The position numbers and the translations under genes are program-made. From contig CM049318.1 in the NCBI GenBank assembly GCA_026874595.1, positions 49,568,750 to 49,632,749 on the forward strand: a stretch of 64,000 bases of DNA, given 5' to 3'. Of the stretch, positions 23,702 to 35,154 are shown piece after piece (the stretch's first letter is position 1; each line of letters opens with the position of its first letter). A model generated the notes under the pieces. That model did no database searches, was not told the origin of the DNA, and saw nothing but the letters and a program-made list of their open reading frames with translations. This stretch comes from Sipunculus nudus (lineage: Eukaryota; Annelida; Sipuncula; Golfingiida; Sipunculidae).

Positions 23702-25031
23702 TACAATTATTCCACTTCCTCTGAGGAACTGTTGACTATAATATGAAAGCCAAAATATTATTACTTTATGACTTATCTTGAAAGAAGTGGAAAGGAACAT
23801 TTTGTCCCAGAGAAAGTAGGTCAACACAGCTGGCGCCACCTGGAGGTCAAAATCATCTGGCAGTCACATGATCAATATTCCTGTGAAATTTGAAACTGAA
23901 GGCTGCAGCAGTTCCTAAAACATTTGGTAACAGACAATAATACATCCTGTATGGAAACACATCAAGTTGCTAAATTTTTCAACCCTCACAATTTGAAGTT
24001 CTATAGAGATGCCAACATGAAAATGATTTGACTGAATTTACACACAAATTAATCCCCTTCCTCTAAGGAACTGCTGACTATGATATGAAGGCCAAAATAT
24101 TAATACTTTGTGACTTATCTTGAAAGAAGTGGAAAAGATCATTTTTTTCCCGCAGAAAGTAGGTCAACACAGGTGGCGCCACCTGGAGGTCAAAATCATT
24201 TAGCAGTCACATGATCAATATTCTTGTGAAATTTGAAACTGAAGGCTGCAGCAGTTCCAAAGATATTTGGTAACAGACAATACATCATGTATAGAAACAC
24301 ATCAAGCTGTCATATTTTGCGATCGACTGAATCTGAAGTTACATAGAGATGCCATCTTGTAAATGACTTGACTGAATTTATACTCAAATTATTCCCCTTC
24401 CTCTAAGGAACTGTTGGCTATGACATGAAGGCCAAAATATCAATACTTTGTGAGTTATCTTGGAAGAAGTGGAAAAGACCATTTTATCCCGCAGAAAGTA
24501 GGTCAAAACAGCTGGCGCCACCTGGAGGTCAAAATCATTTAGCAGTCACATGATTAATATTCCTGTGAAATTTGAAACTGAAGGCTGCAGCAGTTCCTAA
24601 GATATTTGGTAACAGACAATACATCATGTATACATAGAAACACATCAAGCTGTCATATTTTGCGATCGACAGAATTTAAAGTTCCGTAGAGACGACATCT
24701 TGAATATGACTTGACTGAATTTATACTCAAATTAATCCCCTTCCTCTAAGGAACTGTTGGCTATGATATGAAGGCCAAAATATTAATACTTTATGACTTA
24801 TCTTGAAAGAAGTTGAAAAGACCATTTCATCCCGCAGAAAGTAGGTCAACATAGGTGGCGCAACCAAAAGCTTATTTTTGCATGTCCATCCCATGATCAG
24901 TAATTCTGCAAAGTTTCATGAAGGTAGCTGCTGTGGCTGTTGAGATATTTGGTAACAGACGGTGGACAGTGGACAGTGGACAGTGGACGGCGGACGCTGC
25001 GCCATGGCATAAGTTCACAGAGTGAACTAAA

Positions 25032-25907
25032 AACTAAATGCTTAACATGCACCACCGTTTCTGACACAAATGATTAATGTTACCAACAGAAACCTGAAAC
25101 TTAGTAAAATATGCTTTGAAAAAACAATAACTACTGAAAGTAGATCACCAAAAGCAAAACAGACTGTCATGAGCTGAGTTTCTAGTAGTTTCATATGAGG
25201 ACGGGGAAGTAAATTTTTTTGAAGTTTAGAAGGAAAGTATTAAACTGTGTGGTAACCACTAAGATAAAGTGGTTAATGAATGTAGAAGTTTGAGAAATTA
25301 ATATTTAACGATAAGTTAAGTTATGCCGGTTGGTCACACATCTGAATTCGTTTTAAGAAATAGAAACTTTTTTTTATGGTTGGTAATTACGTAAATTTAC
25401 TCTTATGAGTAGAAAGGTACATTGGATCATTTATATGCCTCAGACTACAGAAAAATTTGTAAACAGATCATATTAGAATTAAAAAAGGAGAGAAAATTAT
25501 AAAAATAATAAAAGTATTACATGCATCGTACCTTTAAACAATTTTGCGTCACGTTTATGTCAAATTTTTTCGAATTAGCTAAATATAAATAAATTTTTTG
25601 AGCTTGGGTGTTGATGGAAGGTCAATCTTAAGTTTGAACTCCATTTGAGTTCGAACGTCAGACGGTCGTTTACATATCATTCAGCTTAACATTACCTATT
25701 AAACGTAAAAATGGTTGTAATTTGTATCTATAAATATAAATTAAAATAAACATCAGTATTTAATAATAATAACCTCGATATGTAACTGGGTTAAGAATGC
25801 GGGCCATTGACCACATGTACAATGAGGTGCCAAACCTTCCAGCTGTTTATTTATAATTGATTCTGAAGAACTGGTTCTTCTTAATGTCCTCAAACTTTGC
25901 ATGATCA
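25032..25907. other. No gene seen; AT-rich spacer
   Basis: No exon, RNA gene or clear repeat recognised. The sequence is very AT-rich with runs of A and T. Confidence 0.5.
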
Positions 25908-26240
25908 CCGGCTTCTGTGGTTCAGGGGTAGAGCACAGGAATCAAAGCCGGGAGATCGAATCTCAGCCGAGGCGGTGAGATTTTTCACGGTTGGCCCCAA
26001 CCCAGGGTGAGCGCTCTGCAGGCTTAATGGGAAGGCCGTGCCAAACGGCCGTGTATCACTCATTCACGAGTGCGCCTTTCGGGGGTTCCTCGGTGGCATT
26101 ACCCAGCAATGGGGACGATTACGCACCAAGGGCCCGCAGGTGCAGTAGTCACCGGGCCTGGTTGACGCCAGGATATACAATGAGGGGCAGCGTGTGATAC
26201 TGCTCTGTCACGTTGTCCAAAACCGGAGCGGATTTCTGCA
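25908..26240 (+). mobile_element. tRNA-derived SINE
   Basis: The head resembles a tRNA. An A-box-like TGTGGTTCAGGGGTAGAGCAC (25,917 onward) and a B-box-like GAGATCGAATCTC (25,952-25,964) are spaced as in tRNA genes, and GGCT at the start can pair with AGCC after the B box. A GC-rich body of about 260 bp follows, unlike the AT-rich surroundings. An A-rich stretch near 26,290-26,322 could be the remains of the tail. It is not a functional tRNA gene, since the anticodon arm does not fold. Pol III transcription would be internal. The SINE family name is not known to me. Confidence 0.55.
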
Positions 26241-26683
26241 GATGTACATATACGTAGTTAAGTTTGCTTTAAAAAATCGAGGCGGTTACCTCTACACAAA
26301 AAACAAAATTAAAAAAAAAAACCTTGCATGAGGAGAAAAATTCATTTGAGGAGGATGCACATACTTTTACTTTAATCGAAAATTGTAGCAAGTAAAAAAT
26401 TCTTGAATACACTCACATATCTGTTAATTTTAAAGCACTGAGAATTTACTAAAAAACTTATAGAATTGTTAAAATTTAACATAACCGCTACAACTTTACC
26501 AGATGAAATGTTTTACCATGTTCAATATATGTGCAAAAGATAGTGGGAATCTATACTGCTATTGCTGAGAAATGCCACCCATTGTTTTACAGATCGAGGG
26601 CATGAACCAGGGTCGAGGTACTAATGTGTTCTAGACTGGTTCTGAAAAACTGGTTGGGCCAGTTTTCTTCACATTTGCAAGTT

Positions 26684-26686
<3 letters not shown>

Positions 26687-26724
<38 letters not shown>
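26687..26724. repeat. (TA)n microsatellite
   Basis: About 19 TA units, uninterrupted. Confidence 0.95.
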
Positions 26725-26727
<3 letters not shown>

Positions 26728-26879
26728 CATGCTAGGTCACGGTTTCCAATGCAGAAAAAAATCAAGCATTCTAGTGCATCCCTCGATCCCATATAGTCCA
26801 TTTTCTGTTACCCCTTCCAATGGCTACATTGCTTCGACCTTGAATGGAATACATATTTGATTGAACTGCCTCAAATTTG

Positions 26880-27200
26880 CCTCTCTGAGGCCCTGTATAT
26901 AACATTCAACAAGATCACACTCCCATGGGCTTACTTGACCTCACAGTGATGTGGAACAAAGAGCCGAAAGCGAACCCGAAACCTCAGACGGCCTCCCCGG
27001 TGACCTATCAATTTTAGGACCATCATTAAGCTCTGATCGGGGTTGAATGAACTGTGACGGAAGCGGAGCAGACGGCCGCCAGCAAACCAACGGGCCTATT
27101 ACCACCAGGTGACAGTGCGGGCCAAACTAGCCGCTGGAGCTTGCAATTGACGTCGCCAAGTGGATGGACTCCTAACCGGGAATTTGATGATAGCCTCACC
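26880..27200. other. GC-richer patch of unknown nature
   Basis: The stretch around 26,950-27,180 is clearly richer in G and C than its flanks (for example GGCCTCCCCGGTGACC, GGAGCAGACGGCCGCC, GCGGGCCAAACTAGCCGC). No open frame with a recognisable domain spans it on either strand. It may be a decayed repeat or an exon remnant. Confidence 0.3.
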
Positions 27201-27654
27201 AATTTTTTTTTAAACTAACAGCGTGTTGAATACCATATTTAAGCTACCAGAACTATTTCAGTAACGCTCGCATCAACACCAAATACGTTTTGAATACGAT
27301 ATTGGCAGGTGCCAAGTAAATTGGATGCGAGTTAGTGTTCGCCTACGTACTGAGCCTCCCAGTGAGGCTTACAAGCACTCTATATAAAATGATGGTATGC
27401 GTGCGAGGACACAGATTTTTATATAAATCATGTAATTACCTTACAATACACAATCCTTTGAAAACTGATTGCTCCCTTGTTCTGTACTTTAACTGACAAC
27501 GTTGTATGAATGTAACTTGTCTAAGGAATGTCAATTCGTTTCCACGACAAACTGCTCCCTTCCTTGTGGTCATGAAAACGAGCAACCTGTCCTTTTTGGT
27601 TATAAAAAGCTCGTCCTCCTCGCTTCGTAACTTTGTACTTAAGTTGATAATAAG

Positions 27655-29017
27655 TGTCATTGCTTGCCGGAACTTCGATTTCGGCAAGCATGTTTGTCAG
27701 TTGCGTATGTCTGTTTGTGTGTTTGTCACGACTCTACGGGCCACAATTTTGCAGGAACCGCTTTGAAACTTGCGGAGATGATGGAAAACCAAAAATCCTA
27801 GAAGCCTATTGTTTTTGGTCTAAAAAAAGTTAAAGGTCAAGGTTATAAAAACTTTTATTTTTTACGTCATAAATGCATTTATTTTAGTCCTATCTTTACA
27901 AATTATGACTCATTTTTTTCTCTGCAATTTTTCATCACCTGGTCTTGTCAACTTTTCTCAAACTAGTGTTAGTTGTCAGTATGTCTGTCTGTTTGTCAGT
28001 TGTCACAAATTCCAATTGCTTGCAGCTTCTTGTGTCCTACATATTGCATTCTACAGGCCACGGTTTTATAGGAATCACTTTGTAGCTTACTCATATTGTA
28101 TGTCGGAACGATTTCTGGAAGTCTTAAGTATATTATTTATATAGGTCAAAGGTCAAGGTAAAGGTCATGTAAACGTGTCAAAATCATAATTTCCTCATAA
28201 TCTTTAATATTGGCCCTGTGTTTATAAACTATAGCTATTTTCTTCCTATTTGTCTTCTCAATTACCTGGTGTAGTCACCTACCCTCCATACATACATAGA
28301 GATGATTTCCGGAAGTCCTATGTATATTATTTAAATAGGCCAAAGATCAAGGTCAAAGTCATCGAAACATTTCGGAATCTTATTTTCCCTTAACTTTTTT
28401 AATAGTGGTCCTATTTTCACAAGCCATAGCTCATTTTCTTCCTACATGGTCTTCTCCAAAACCTGCTCTAGTCACCTAATATCTCAGATGTGTCACTTTG
28501 TCAGTATATCTGTTTTTCAGCGGTCCTCAGTTTCGGCTGCTTGCTGGTTCTTGCGTCTTACAATGACCATTCTACAGGCCACATTTTTGGAATCCTTTTG
28601 AAAAGTGTATATCTCATATCGTATACATATATCTCGAAAATATATTTTTATTTTCGGAAAATAGCCACTCGAAAGATTACAACATAACATTTTTTCGCCA
28701 TATCTCGTCCTAAATTGGTTCTAAATTTTGCGGGCTTTCTGTTTCTTGCACTTGACATAGAGCATTCTACAGGCCATAGTTTTCCAAGAATCACTTTGTA
28801 ACGTTCGCGTTTTATATATAGGAACCATTTCTGGAAACTGTATATGTATTTTATAGAGCTTAAAGTTCAAGGTCAAGGCAATCAAAACCTTATTTCCCTA
28901 ATAGCTTTGCCAATATTGGTCCTATCTTCAAGAACAATGTCCTATTTTCTTCCTTTTTTTCATTGCTCATTAATTTGAGTATTACTTCGTCATTACCGGC
29001 AAGCGCTCGACCTCTAG
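27655..29017 (+). repeat. Tandem array with AAGGTCAAGGTCA boxes, possible Helitron-like element
   Basis: Near the left end is a hairpin GCTTGCCG...CGGCAAGC (27,662-27,690). Near the right end CCGGCAAGC recurs, then GCTCGACCT and CTAG (29,014-29,017) followed by T. Between them are about five degenerate ~240-340-bp units. Each carries a GTCTGTTTGTCAG-type box, a TTCTACAGGCCA box, a GATTTCTGGAAGTC box and an AAAGGTCAAGGTCA-type box, then TTATTTCC and TCTTCC. A 3' hairpin before CTAG is not convincing, so Helitron membership is less secure than for the elements at 12.9, 22.5 and 41.2 kb. Confidence 0.45.
28143..28155 (+). promoter_or_regulatory. DR1 motif in tandem array
   Basis: AGGTCAAAGGTCA is followed by AGGTAAAGGTCA, giving four half-site-like words in a row. 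Other units carry decayed forms (AGATCAAGGTCAAAGTCA near 28,345). Confidence 0.35.
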
Positions 29018-29599
29018 TCGTTTTCTTTTTTGAGCAATAAATCAAGTTAGGTGTCGTAGCTAGATCATATTTCCCCTGTAAATCTTTATGGATTTTGACA
29101 TTATTTTGCAAAGGGTCTAACGCAGCGACATCGAACAGAAACTTAGCCAGAGTTTCCAGCTCGTCCCATTGAAAACCCGTACGTTGCAAACTCGTCCATG
29201 GAACACCTGTCCTGGAGGAAGTCGCGAGGACCTGTCTTAGCGCAAAAACGGATATGTTAGCTACGTGTGCAGTGCGAAAACATTATTTATTTCAATGGCC
29301 TGAATATATTTCTCATGGCTGCGCCAAAAACATTATCAAATTATCAAGCAGTGACCTGTCATTGTGCGGTTGAGTCGATGCTAAATTCATAGATGGTGAT
29401 CGTTTAGACTAATCAATAGAAGATCGATAATATCATCTCCGTTTTCGTTTTCAGCTGGCAACGACATTATTTAGAGAGCTTGGTTTCTTGCGTAAAATAT
29501 GTGACGAATTCAGTACTACTGATCATGTGATGTCACATTATTGCGCATGTTTTGTATTGTAATCTATTGGAGGAGAAGTACCTATACCGGATAGTAGTA

Positions 29600-30135
29600 G
29601 CGTATTAATAACTCTGTTGTGATACATATATTTTTTACTTTGATGTTTTGTGCTTTGTGTATGACGTCTGAGACTGTGCAACTGTGGCTGATTTTGCCAT
29701 TGAGGCATTGGCTAGTTACAATCTGTTACAAAAGATGGGAAAAACAACAGAGTTATAAAACCACACAAATTTAGGTACATATCGCTTTTTTAATAAATTT
29801 ATTTTTACTTGTGATGTTCAGTGCCATGTGTCAGCCTTCTGAGACTGTGTACATGTGCCAGGTTTTACTACTGACCTGAGGCCGTGGGTAATTAGTATCT
29901 TTTACTGAGTTAGGGACAATACGAGGTTGACAAAACATCCGAATTAAGGTAAATATCGTGCATGATATTATTGTTGACCTAAAACCCTGGGTAATTAGTA
30001 TATTTTACTTAGTCAGAATAATAAAAAAATTGACAAAACATCCAAATTATTAAATATCGTGTTTTGTGATACATATATGCTAAGGTAGGGACAATAAACG
30101 TGATTTAAACATCCGAATTTAGGTATATATCGTTC
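29600..30135 (+). repeat. Degenerate tandem repeat, four units
   Basis: Units share CTGAGACTGTG, GGTAATTAGTAT, TTAGGGACAATA and AAACATCCGAATTTAGGTA ending in ATATCG. The ending box is at about 29,763, 29,937, 30,039 and 30,110. Unit length shrinks from about 175 to 75 bases to the right. From 30,136 to 31,690 I see no gene. A fragment near 30,760-30,860 resembles the duplicated block at 34.8 and 36.7 kb. Confidence 0.5.
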
Positions 30136-31698
30136 ACTGAATTAACTGAACTGAATTTTATTAATGAAGAATAGACCAGTGCACCTCAAGGGAAGGGCAA
30201 CATCGCAACCTTTAAAGTCCCAACTGGATCAGCTGGTCTATAATGTAAAGTATGGATGCAATTCACTGAATGCCGAGATTAAAAACAAGACTGCGGGGAT
30301 AACTTGATACCACGTGATCACTTTAGATAAACAGATGCCCTTGTGGAGGAGGTGGCAGGGACTTCTTGTTGAGTTTTTTCCGGGAACATAGAGAATCAGG
30401 TTACAAGTTCCGCGTCATGGCTTGCCAATTTTCTTAAAAGCTTTGATGGATTTTCCTATATAGTACCTGACCTAGATACTTCTATACCTAGACGGAAATT
30501 TAAGTTCTGCATGACTGTTAACCTTTTTTGATTGTAACCTTTGCCGGTTGGTCTTGAGAAAAATTAGTAATTGATTATACATTGATTGCTCTCTTCAGGG
30601 TGACTTCCTACTAAACAGGACCTTATATATTGTTATTTATCAACTCTTTGGAACAGGTTTATGTCATGCTTCATTCCTGCATAAAGACGTCGCCAACAAA
30701 GGGTTTCTCTCATCCGTCCAGAGCGCTGCTTTTAGACTTCTATAGACCAACATGTTTTCTCCATTATGTCAGCACTGGGCTCAGCAGGCACAATATACAA
30801 GGTCACTGTAACATGATCTTAATCCTGATAAATCTGACCCAGATTACACAAGAAATAATCTGACATGACATTGTTAAACTAGTCGATAAATGTGACCGAT
30901 CATCACTCAGCTGGTAACAGATGCAGTTCTCAAGATACAAGTCCCAATACCTTAGAGGCCTTGTTGAAAACTCCCGAGAAATTTATTCTAATATTTCAGC
31001 CCGAAATTAAGTCTGTAGGGATATAAATCAAATCATGCAACTTACTTAGGTAACTTTCGGTAAAAGAGAAGGATTTTAAATCCGTCCCGGATTCTTTAAG
31101 ACAGGCATACGTATAATCTAATGTAGATAGTAAAGCCGTCATATTTTCCATCGTTCTCATTAAACTGATTACGTAAAAATAATTAAATTGTTGTCTTGAT
31201 AACAAAGGTACCCACCCCTTCTTTGATTCACTGAAAGTCCTAAAATTAATATTTTTTTGGGGGATATCTTTGGGAGAATTTTGAAAACTCTTTGGAAACT
31301 CCTCAAAATATCATTTGGCTGGCTCAGCTCTTGAGTACCGAATCTGCGTAAATATATTATAGTTTAATTTAGCCCATTGTGAGGCTTATAACATATTTCA
31401 TTCATTCTTTAAATCCCCATGTTGTTCGTCTTTAGAAATATATTTGCATTCAATGGCCTAAATTAAAGTGTTGCCGGTTGAAAATGTAAGAATTTAGGGA
31501 GTTAACAGATAAAAAAAAATTTTTGTTAAGCGACTCCTTCACAAAAGTGTTTTAATTTCAGTTAACACAAAAATAATAACATAATATTTTTTTGCCTACT
31601 TTCCTCGCGAATATTTTGAACAACTTCACTCAAGTCTTTGTATTATTATTTTATTGCCACACTTTGGTTATAGCTTTATATGCTGTACAGAAAAGTGG

Positions 31699-31699
<1 letters not shown>

Positions 31700-31758
<59 letters not shown>
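31700..31758. repeat. (TA)n microsatellite
   Basis: About 29 TA units, uninterrupted. Confidence 0.95.
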
Positions 31759-31760
<2 letters not shown>

Positions 31761-32029
31761 TAAATAGAACTGTATCAGTTTGAAGTATCTGTAACTTTAT
31801 AAACATACTACCACACGCAAGGAAATGTATATAGAGAGCTTTATCATACTGAACTTTAAAATATTATAAGGACAGTGTCAGATTGGTCAAAAGTACAATT
31901 GATACATATACCACATTCTCTTCATAGATTTAATAATCAAAACTTTCAAGTTAACAATAACTACCACCACATGAATCGTTGGTAATTTTTTAGGCACACT
32001 ATGGTTGCTTTCATATTCGCCGGGAAAAA

Positions 32030-32420
32030 TTTCGCAATTTCCATATTTTCAGTGTTTCAGCGATAATTCAGTTATCGCGATCTCACAATAATAAGATCCT
32101 TTACAAAGTAAACTAAAATTATATGAATCAGTCATTTCCAATAATTTGTGCGCAAAAGTTTAATAATTGAACGGGGACCCAAGTGAACATCAAACGAGCT
32201 GAAATTACTTTTTTATTAGTGGCAGATAATTTGAATGATCTGATACGTTTCAGGCCCGTTTTCTGTGATCGCTCCGGTGTAAAACATGTTTACCGTTTCA
32301 ACGATCGCGTTTCCGCATGTGGGTTTTACCCGCGCGGAAAACATTAGCGCAATGCGCGATTTTTCCGCGCGCGAAAAAGCAATCATAGAACCTCATAACA
32401 ACAACAATTTAACATACAAG
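32030..32420 (+). repeat. Dispersed repeat S, copy 1
   Basis: Shared order with 54,460-54,700: CGCGATCTCACA, AAAGTAAAC, TTATATGAAT, TGTGCGCAAA, ATCAAACGAG, TGAAATTA, TTTTATTA, GATCTGATA. Both also have GTTTCATTTTCGCGATA-type boxes downstream. It is an old dispersed repeat of unknown class. The stretch at 32,270-32,390 is locally GC-richer, with CGCGCGGAAAA and CGCGCGCGAAAA. Confidence 0.5.
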
Positions 32421-32624
32421 ATCGATTATAATTCATATTAAATATCAGTCTTTTGACCTGCTTCCAGCGATGGGACCTCTTATTCATGAAAAGGTTTCAT
32501 TTTCGATATAATTCCCTTTCGCGAATTTGAAATCCTCGGGAACAAAAACGCAACCACAGTGTATATTGTCAGGAGAGTTGTCATTATCAAGTGTATAACG
32601 TAACCAAGTGGGGAGATTTTTTTT

Positions 32625-33620
32625 TATAGAGTCCATTCCATCCCTTCATGTGCATCTATTTTTGCAAAGAAATATTTTTAGATACATTTCAAGGGTAAAA
32701 TGGTAATGCAGGATTGAAGATTAAGGGCATAATTTTCATCAAGGTAAATAAATACCTACCTTACACCTTATTTAAAAAACAGAATTATAAAACAAGTCAC
32801 CCATGGGTCATGACTCCGAGCTGACTAGGAAGACATTCACAAAAGGAATTTATCATCTGAATGACAAATTTTGCAGGTAGTACCCGCATTCAACTGAAGC
32901 ATAACTGGGAGGATATTGGTAACAGAGACCTAATCTCAGGCTTCCAAGACATTTTTCAGGGACCTCACTGGATGTCAAGGTAGACGATTCTATGTACAAT
33001 GGTTACGATTTGTGCCCTGTTAACAGACGACCGTACCTTTGAAGGTCTAAAAAATAGAGAAAAATGCGTAGAAATGGTAAAAATACATGTGGCGCTACCA
33101 GTCTGCAGGAACTAATGAAACATTTGATGATCAATATGCATGTAAAGAATCATGGTGATCAATGCATCAGTTGTTCAGATACTGGAGCTTTTGTATAATA
33201 TTTTCAATTATTCCGGGGGTATACTTCTGAGCCGGATAGCTCGGTGGATATGGGTAACAGAGACCTAATTTCAGGTTTCCAAGGATATTTTTTATATGGA
33301 CTCCCTACATGTTAATTTGGAAGATTTTAGGTCCAATGGTTACGATTTGTGCCCTGTAACGGACGGACGGACAGACTGATACACAGACAGACGAACAGAC
33401 AGACGGACGACGGAAAATGATTGATCGCTATAGCTCAGATGACTTTCAGTCAGCTGAGCTAAAATATATATGGGAAATCCTCATTTTACAAAATATCAGC
33501 CCGACTTATGGTGGTCATGGTCATTGGTAAAGGCAAAAACAACCTCAATTGATAGCTGCTGATTGGTTGATGTCATGATGTCATATAACAAACTAAAACA
33601 AAGATGGCTACTCATGCAGG
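32625..33620 (+). repeat. Dispersed repeat R, copy 2 (interrupted)
   Basis: It aligns with 1,890-2,215 on both sides of the insertion at 32,792-33,464. Left-side boxes TACATTTCAAGGG, GAAGATTAAGGG and TACCTTACACCTTATTTA, and right-side boxes ATTTTACAAAATATCAGCCC and CTTATGGTGGTCA, match the first copy. Confidence 0.55.
32792..33464. mobile_element. Small element with ACAAG...CTAAAA ends
   Basis: The left end is ACAAGTCACCCATGGGTCATG, followed by CGAGCTGACT. The right end is CAGTCAGCTGAGCTAAAA, whose reverse complement carries AGCTCAGCTGACT, matching the left subterminal block. It is inserted between GAATTATAAA and TATATATG of repeat R, which is intact at 1.9-2.2 kb. The inside has two ~300-bp related units, each with a GGTAACAGAGACCTAATxTCAGG box and a GGTTACGATTTGTGCCCTGT box, and a GGACGGACAGA/CAGACAGACG tract. 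A decayed palindrome (TGTGGCGCTACC) lies at 33,089-33,100. It is the same element type as 21,190-25,031. Confidence 0.6.
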
Positions 33621-33967
33621 GACATATATGATATGTCAGACCATAGTAGAGAGTAAAAATAAGTTTATCACAGACTTTTTGTTACCTTCCTCGCTATAAA
33701 TAAAACTTTCTGTCATATTAATTCTGTTTGCATTATGGTTTGAAAAAAAAAAAAAAACAACAACATATAAAAATATATTTTCACGACAAGTTTTTCTTGA
33801 TGAAGAATACTAATTCTAAAACTTGAATCGCGAAATATTATTCTAATATTTCTATTTGTTGGTCTTGAATATTCATAATTGTTTTTGGTAGTAACCAGTA
33901 TAATGACAACAATCTGTAGTTAATATTTAGCTGTTTTTTATGTCATATTATATATTTTCTGGAGTTC

Positions 33968-35045
33968 TGCATTGTTGTCTTTAAAGCCTGCCGTATATTA
34001 CAATGTAAGTTTGCTTATTTAATGAATGCCCTATATCCTTCAACTCTAGTGAAATTACACAGAGATGACTTATTAAATTATATTGACTGCGTACTGAATT
34101 TTGGAACCAAAATCTAATTTTAAATTATGATATGGAAATAAGAATGAAACAATTGGTATAGACCTAACCATGACAACCCGACTCTACTATGCTTACAAGC
34201 CCAATTATCATTGCCTCCAGAGTCGTGATACAAGCAATATCGAGAAATGCTTCGCAGTGGTCTTCCATGCATTCATATTCTGGTAAACAGCTCATAATCT
34301 TAACATTATGGTACGAATGATGAATTAACACGAGAGAATACATGTGAACTCACAAGCCAAACTGAAACTCAGTCTCAATGGTAAGGAGTCATTTCCTGTA
34401 TCGCCTTCAAGTTGGCTGTGTCCAGGAACTCATGCGAGCCATGCCTGTACTCATACGGTCAGAAATTCCCCATATGCGGAGTTAAAAAGGAACTTTTCTT
34501 GCTCATGTTTGGTGTCATTAGAAAGTACACTAAACATGCTAAAGATTAGTCTAGATTATCTATATTGACAGTGTACCTATAGCCTATGAGGCGTTGCCAA
34601 AAATGACAAAAACATTTGCATCCTGTTAGGGCCTTATCATGCGTTCCTCAGAGCTAGATGTAAAGGCAATCTGAGAGCCAGTAATCTGGTCGTAACGTCG
34701 GAGGGCCGATATGGCGCTAGTATAACGACCGTGTTGTATTTTAGCACAACTGCTGGTAACAAAGGGTCGGCGTGTATTCAGTTCTAGGCCAGCAAGGTGT
34801 ATTGATTACTTCAGTTTCAGTGCTTATATAGCAGATATTGTACAAGGTCAGAGTAACATGATCTTCACGACAAATAACTGACCTAGATTACATGCACAAC
34901 CATCATCTTGGGATAAAATGTGTTTGTTTGACTTATCAACCTGGTAAACGCCATGTTCCGATGCCGATAAACGTCGCACGACAATGATCAGCCCATAACA
35001 TGCACCGGGCTTTAACACATGGGATCATCGACGCATAAGACCATG
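33968..35045 (+). repeat. Segmental direct duplication, copy A (longer)
   Basis: It aligns with 36,411-36,925. Shared order: AAGCCTGC, TTTGxTTATTTAATGA, GAAATTACACAGAGATGACTT, ACTGAAT/CTGCGTACTGAA, GAATGAAACAAT, then TGTATTTTAGCA, GGCGTGTATT, TTGATTACTTCAG, AAGGTCAGAGTAAC, TGATCTTCACGA, CTGACCTAGATTACA, GCCATGTTCCGATG, ATGCACCGGGCTTTAACACA. Copy A has about 540 extra bases (about 34,170-34,725) absent from copy B. Confidence 0.65.
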
Positions 35046-35138
35046 TCTACTTAAATATCCACTATATCTTCAACAATGTGCATGTATGCACTCCACGTAC
35101 CCCACAACACTTGTAGATGAGGGACAGGGGAGACATGA

Positions 35139-35154
35139 CCCCCCCCCCCCCCCC
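35139..35154. repeat. Poly-C tract of 16
   Basis: Uninterrupted C run. The sequence from here to 36,010 shows no gene and no clear repeat. Confidence 0.9.

Larger units (their letters stand above)
21190..25031. mobile_element. Large non-autonomous element with ACAAG...CTAAAA ends and tandem core
   Basis: The left end is ACAAGAGACCCAGGGGTCT, closely followed by TGTTCACTCTGTGAA. The right end is GTTCACAGAGTGAACTAAAA, whose reverse complement repeats the TTCACTCTGTGAA block, giving subterminal inverted repeats. The body has two tandem arrays. Units of ~139 bp (palindromes at 21,319, 21,458, 21,598 and a decayed one at 21,745) are followed by units of ~341 bp (palindromes at 22,057, 23,829, 24,172, 24,511 and 24,854). 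Spacing in the latter is 339-343 bp. One unit near 22,360 has lost its palindrome. The end carries GGACAGT repeats. A Helitron (22,519-23,701) splits the array. No coding gene. The same design, smaller, is at 32,792-33,464. The superfamily is unknown to me. Confidence 0.6.

Noticed and set aside
12915-25031. CRISPR-like array, because palindromes recur at regular spacing
   Set aside because: The repeats are whole ~140 or ~340-bp units with diverged copies, not short direct repeats with unique spacers, and the DNA is clearly eukaryotic.
25910-25975. tRNA gene
   Set aside because: A- and B-box-like words are present, but the cloverleaf does not close and a GC-rich SINE body follows. Called a SINE head instead.
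28890-29300. Minus-strand open frame of about 130 codons with a plausible sequence (…WDELETLAKFLFDVAALDPLQ…)
   Set aside because: No ATG at its start, no family recognised, and part of it overlaps the tandem array. A frame of this size is expected a few times by chance in this much sequence. A protein search of 29,010-29,300 would settle it.
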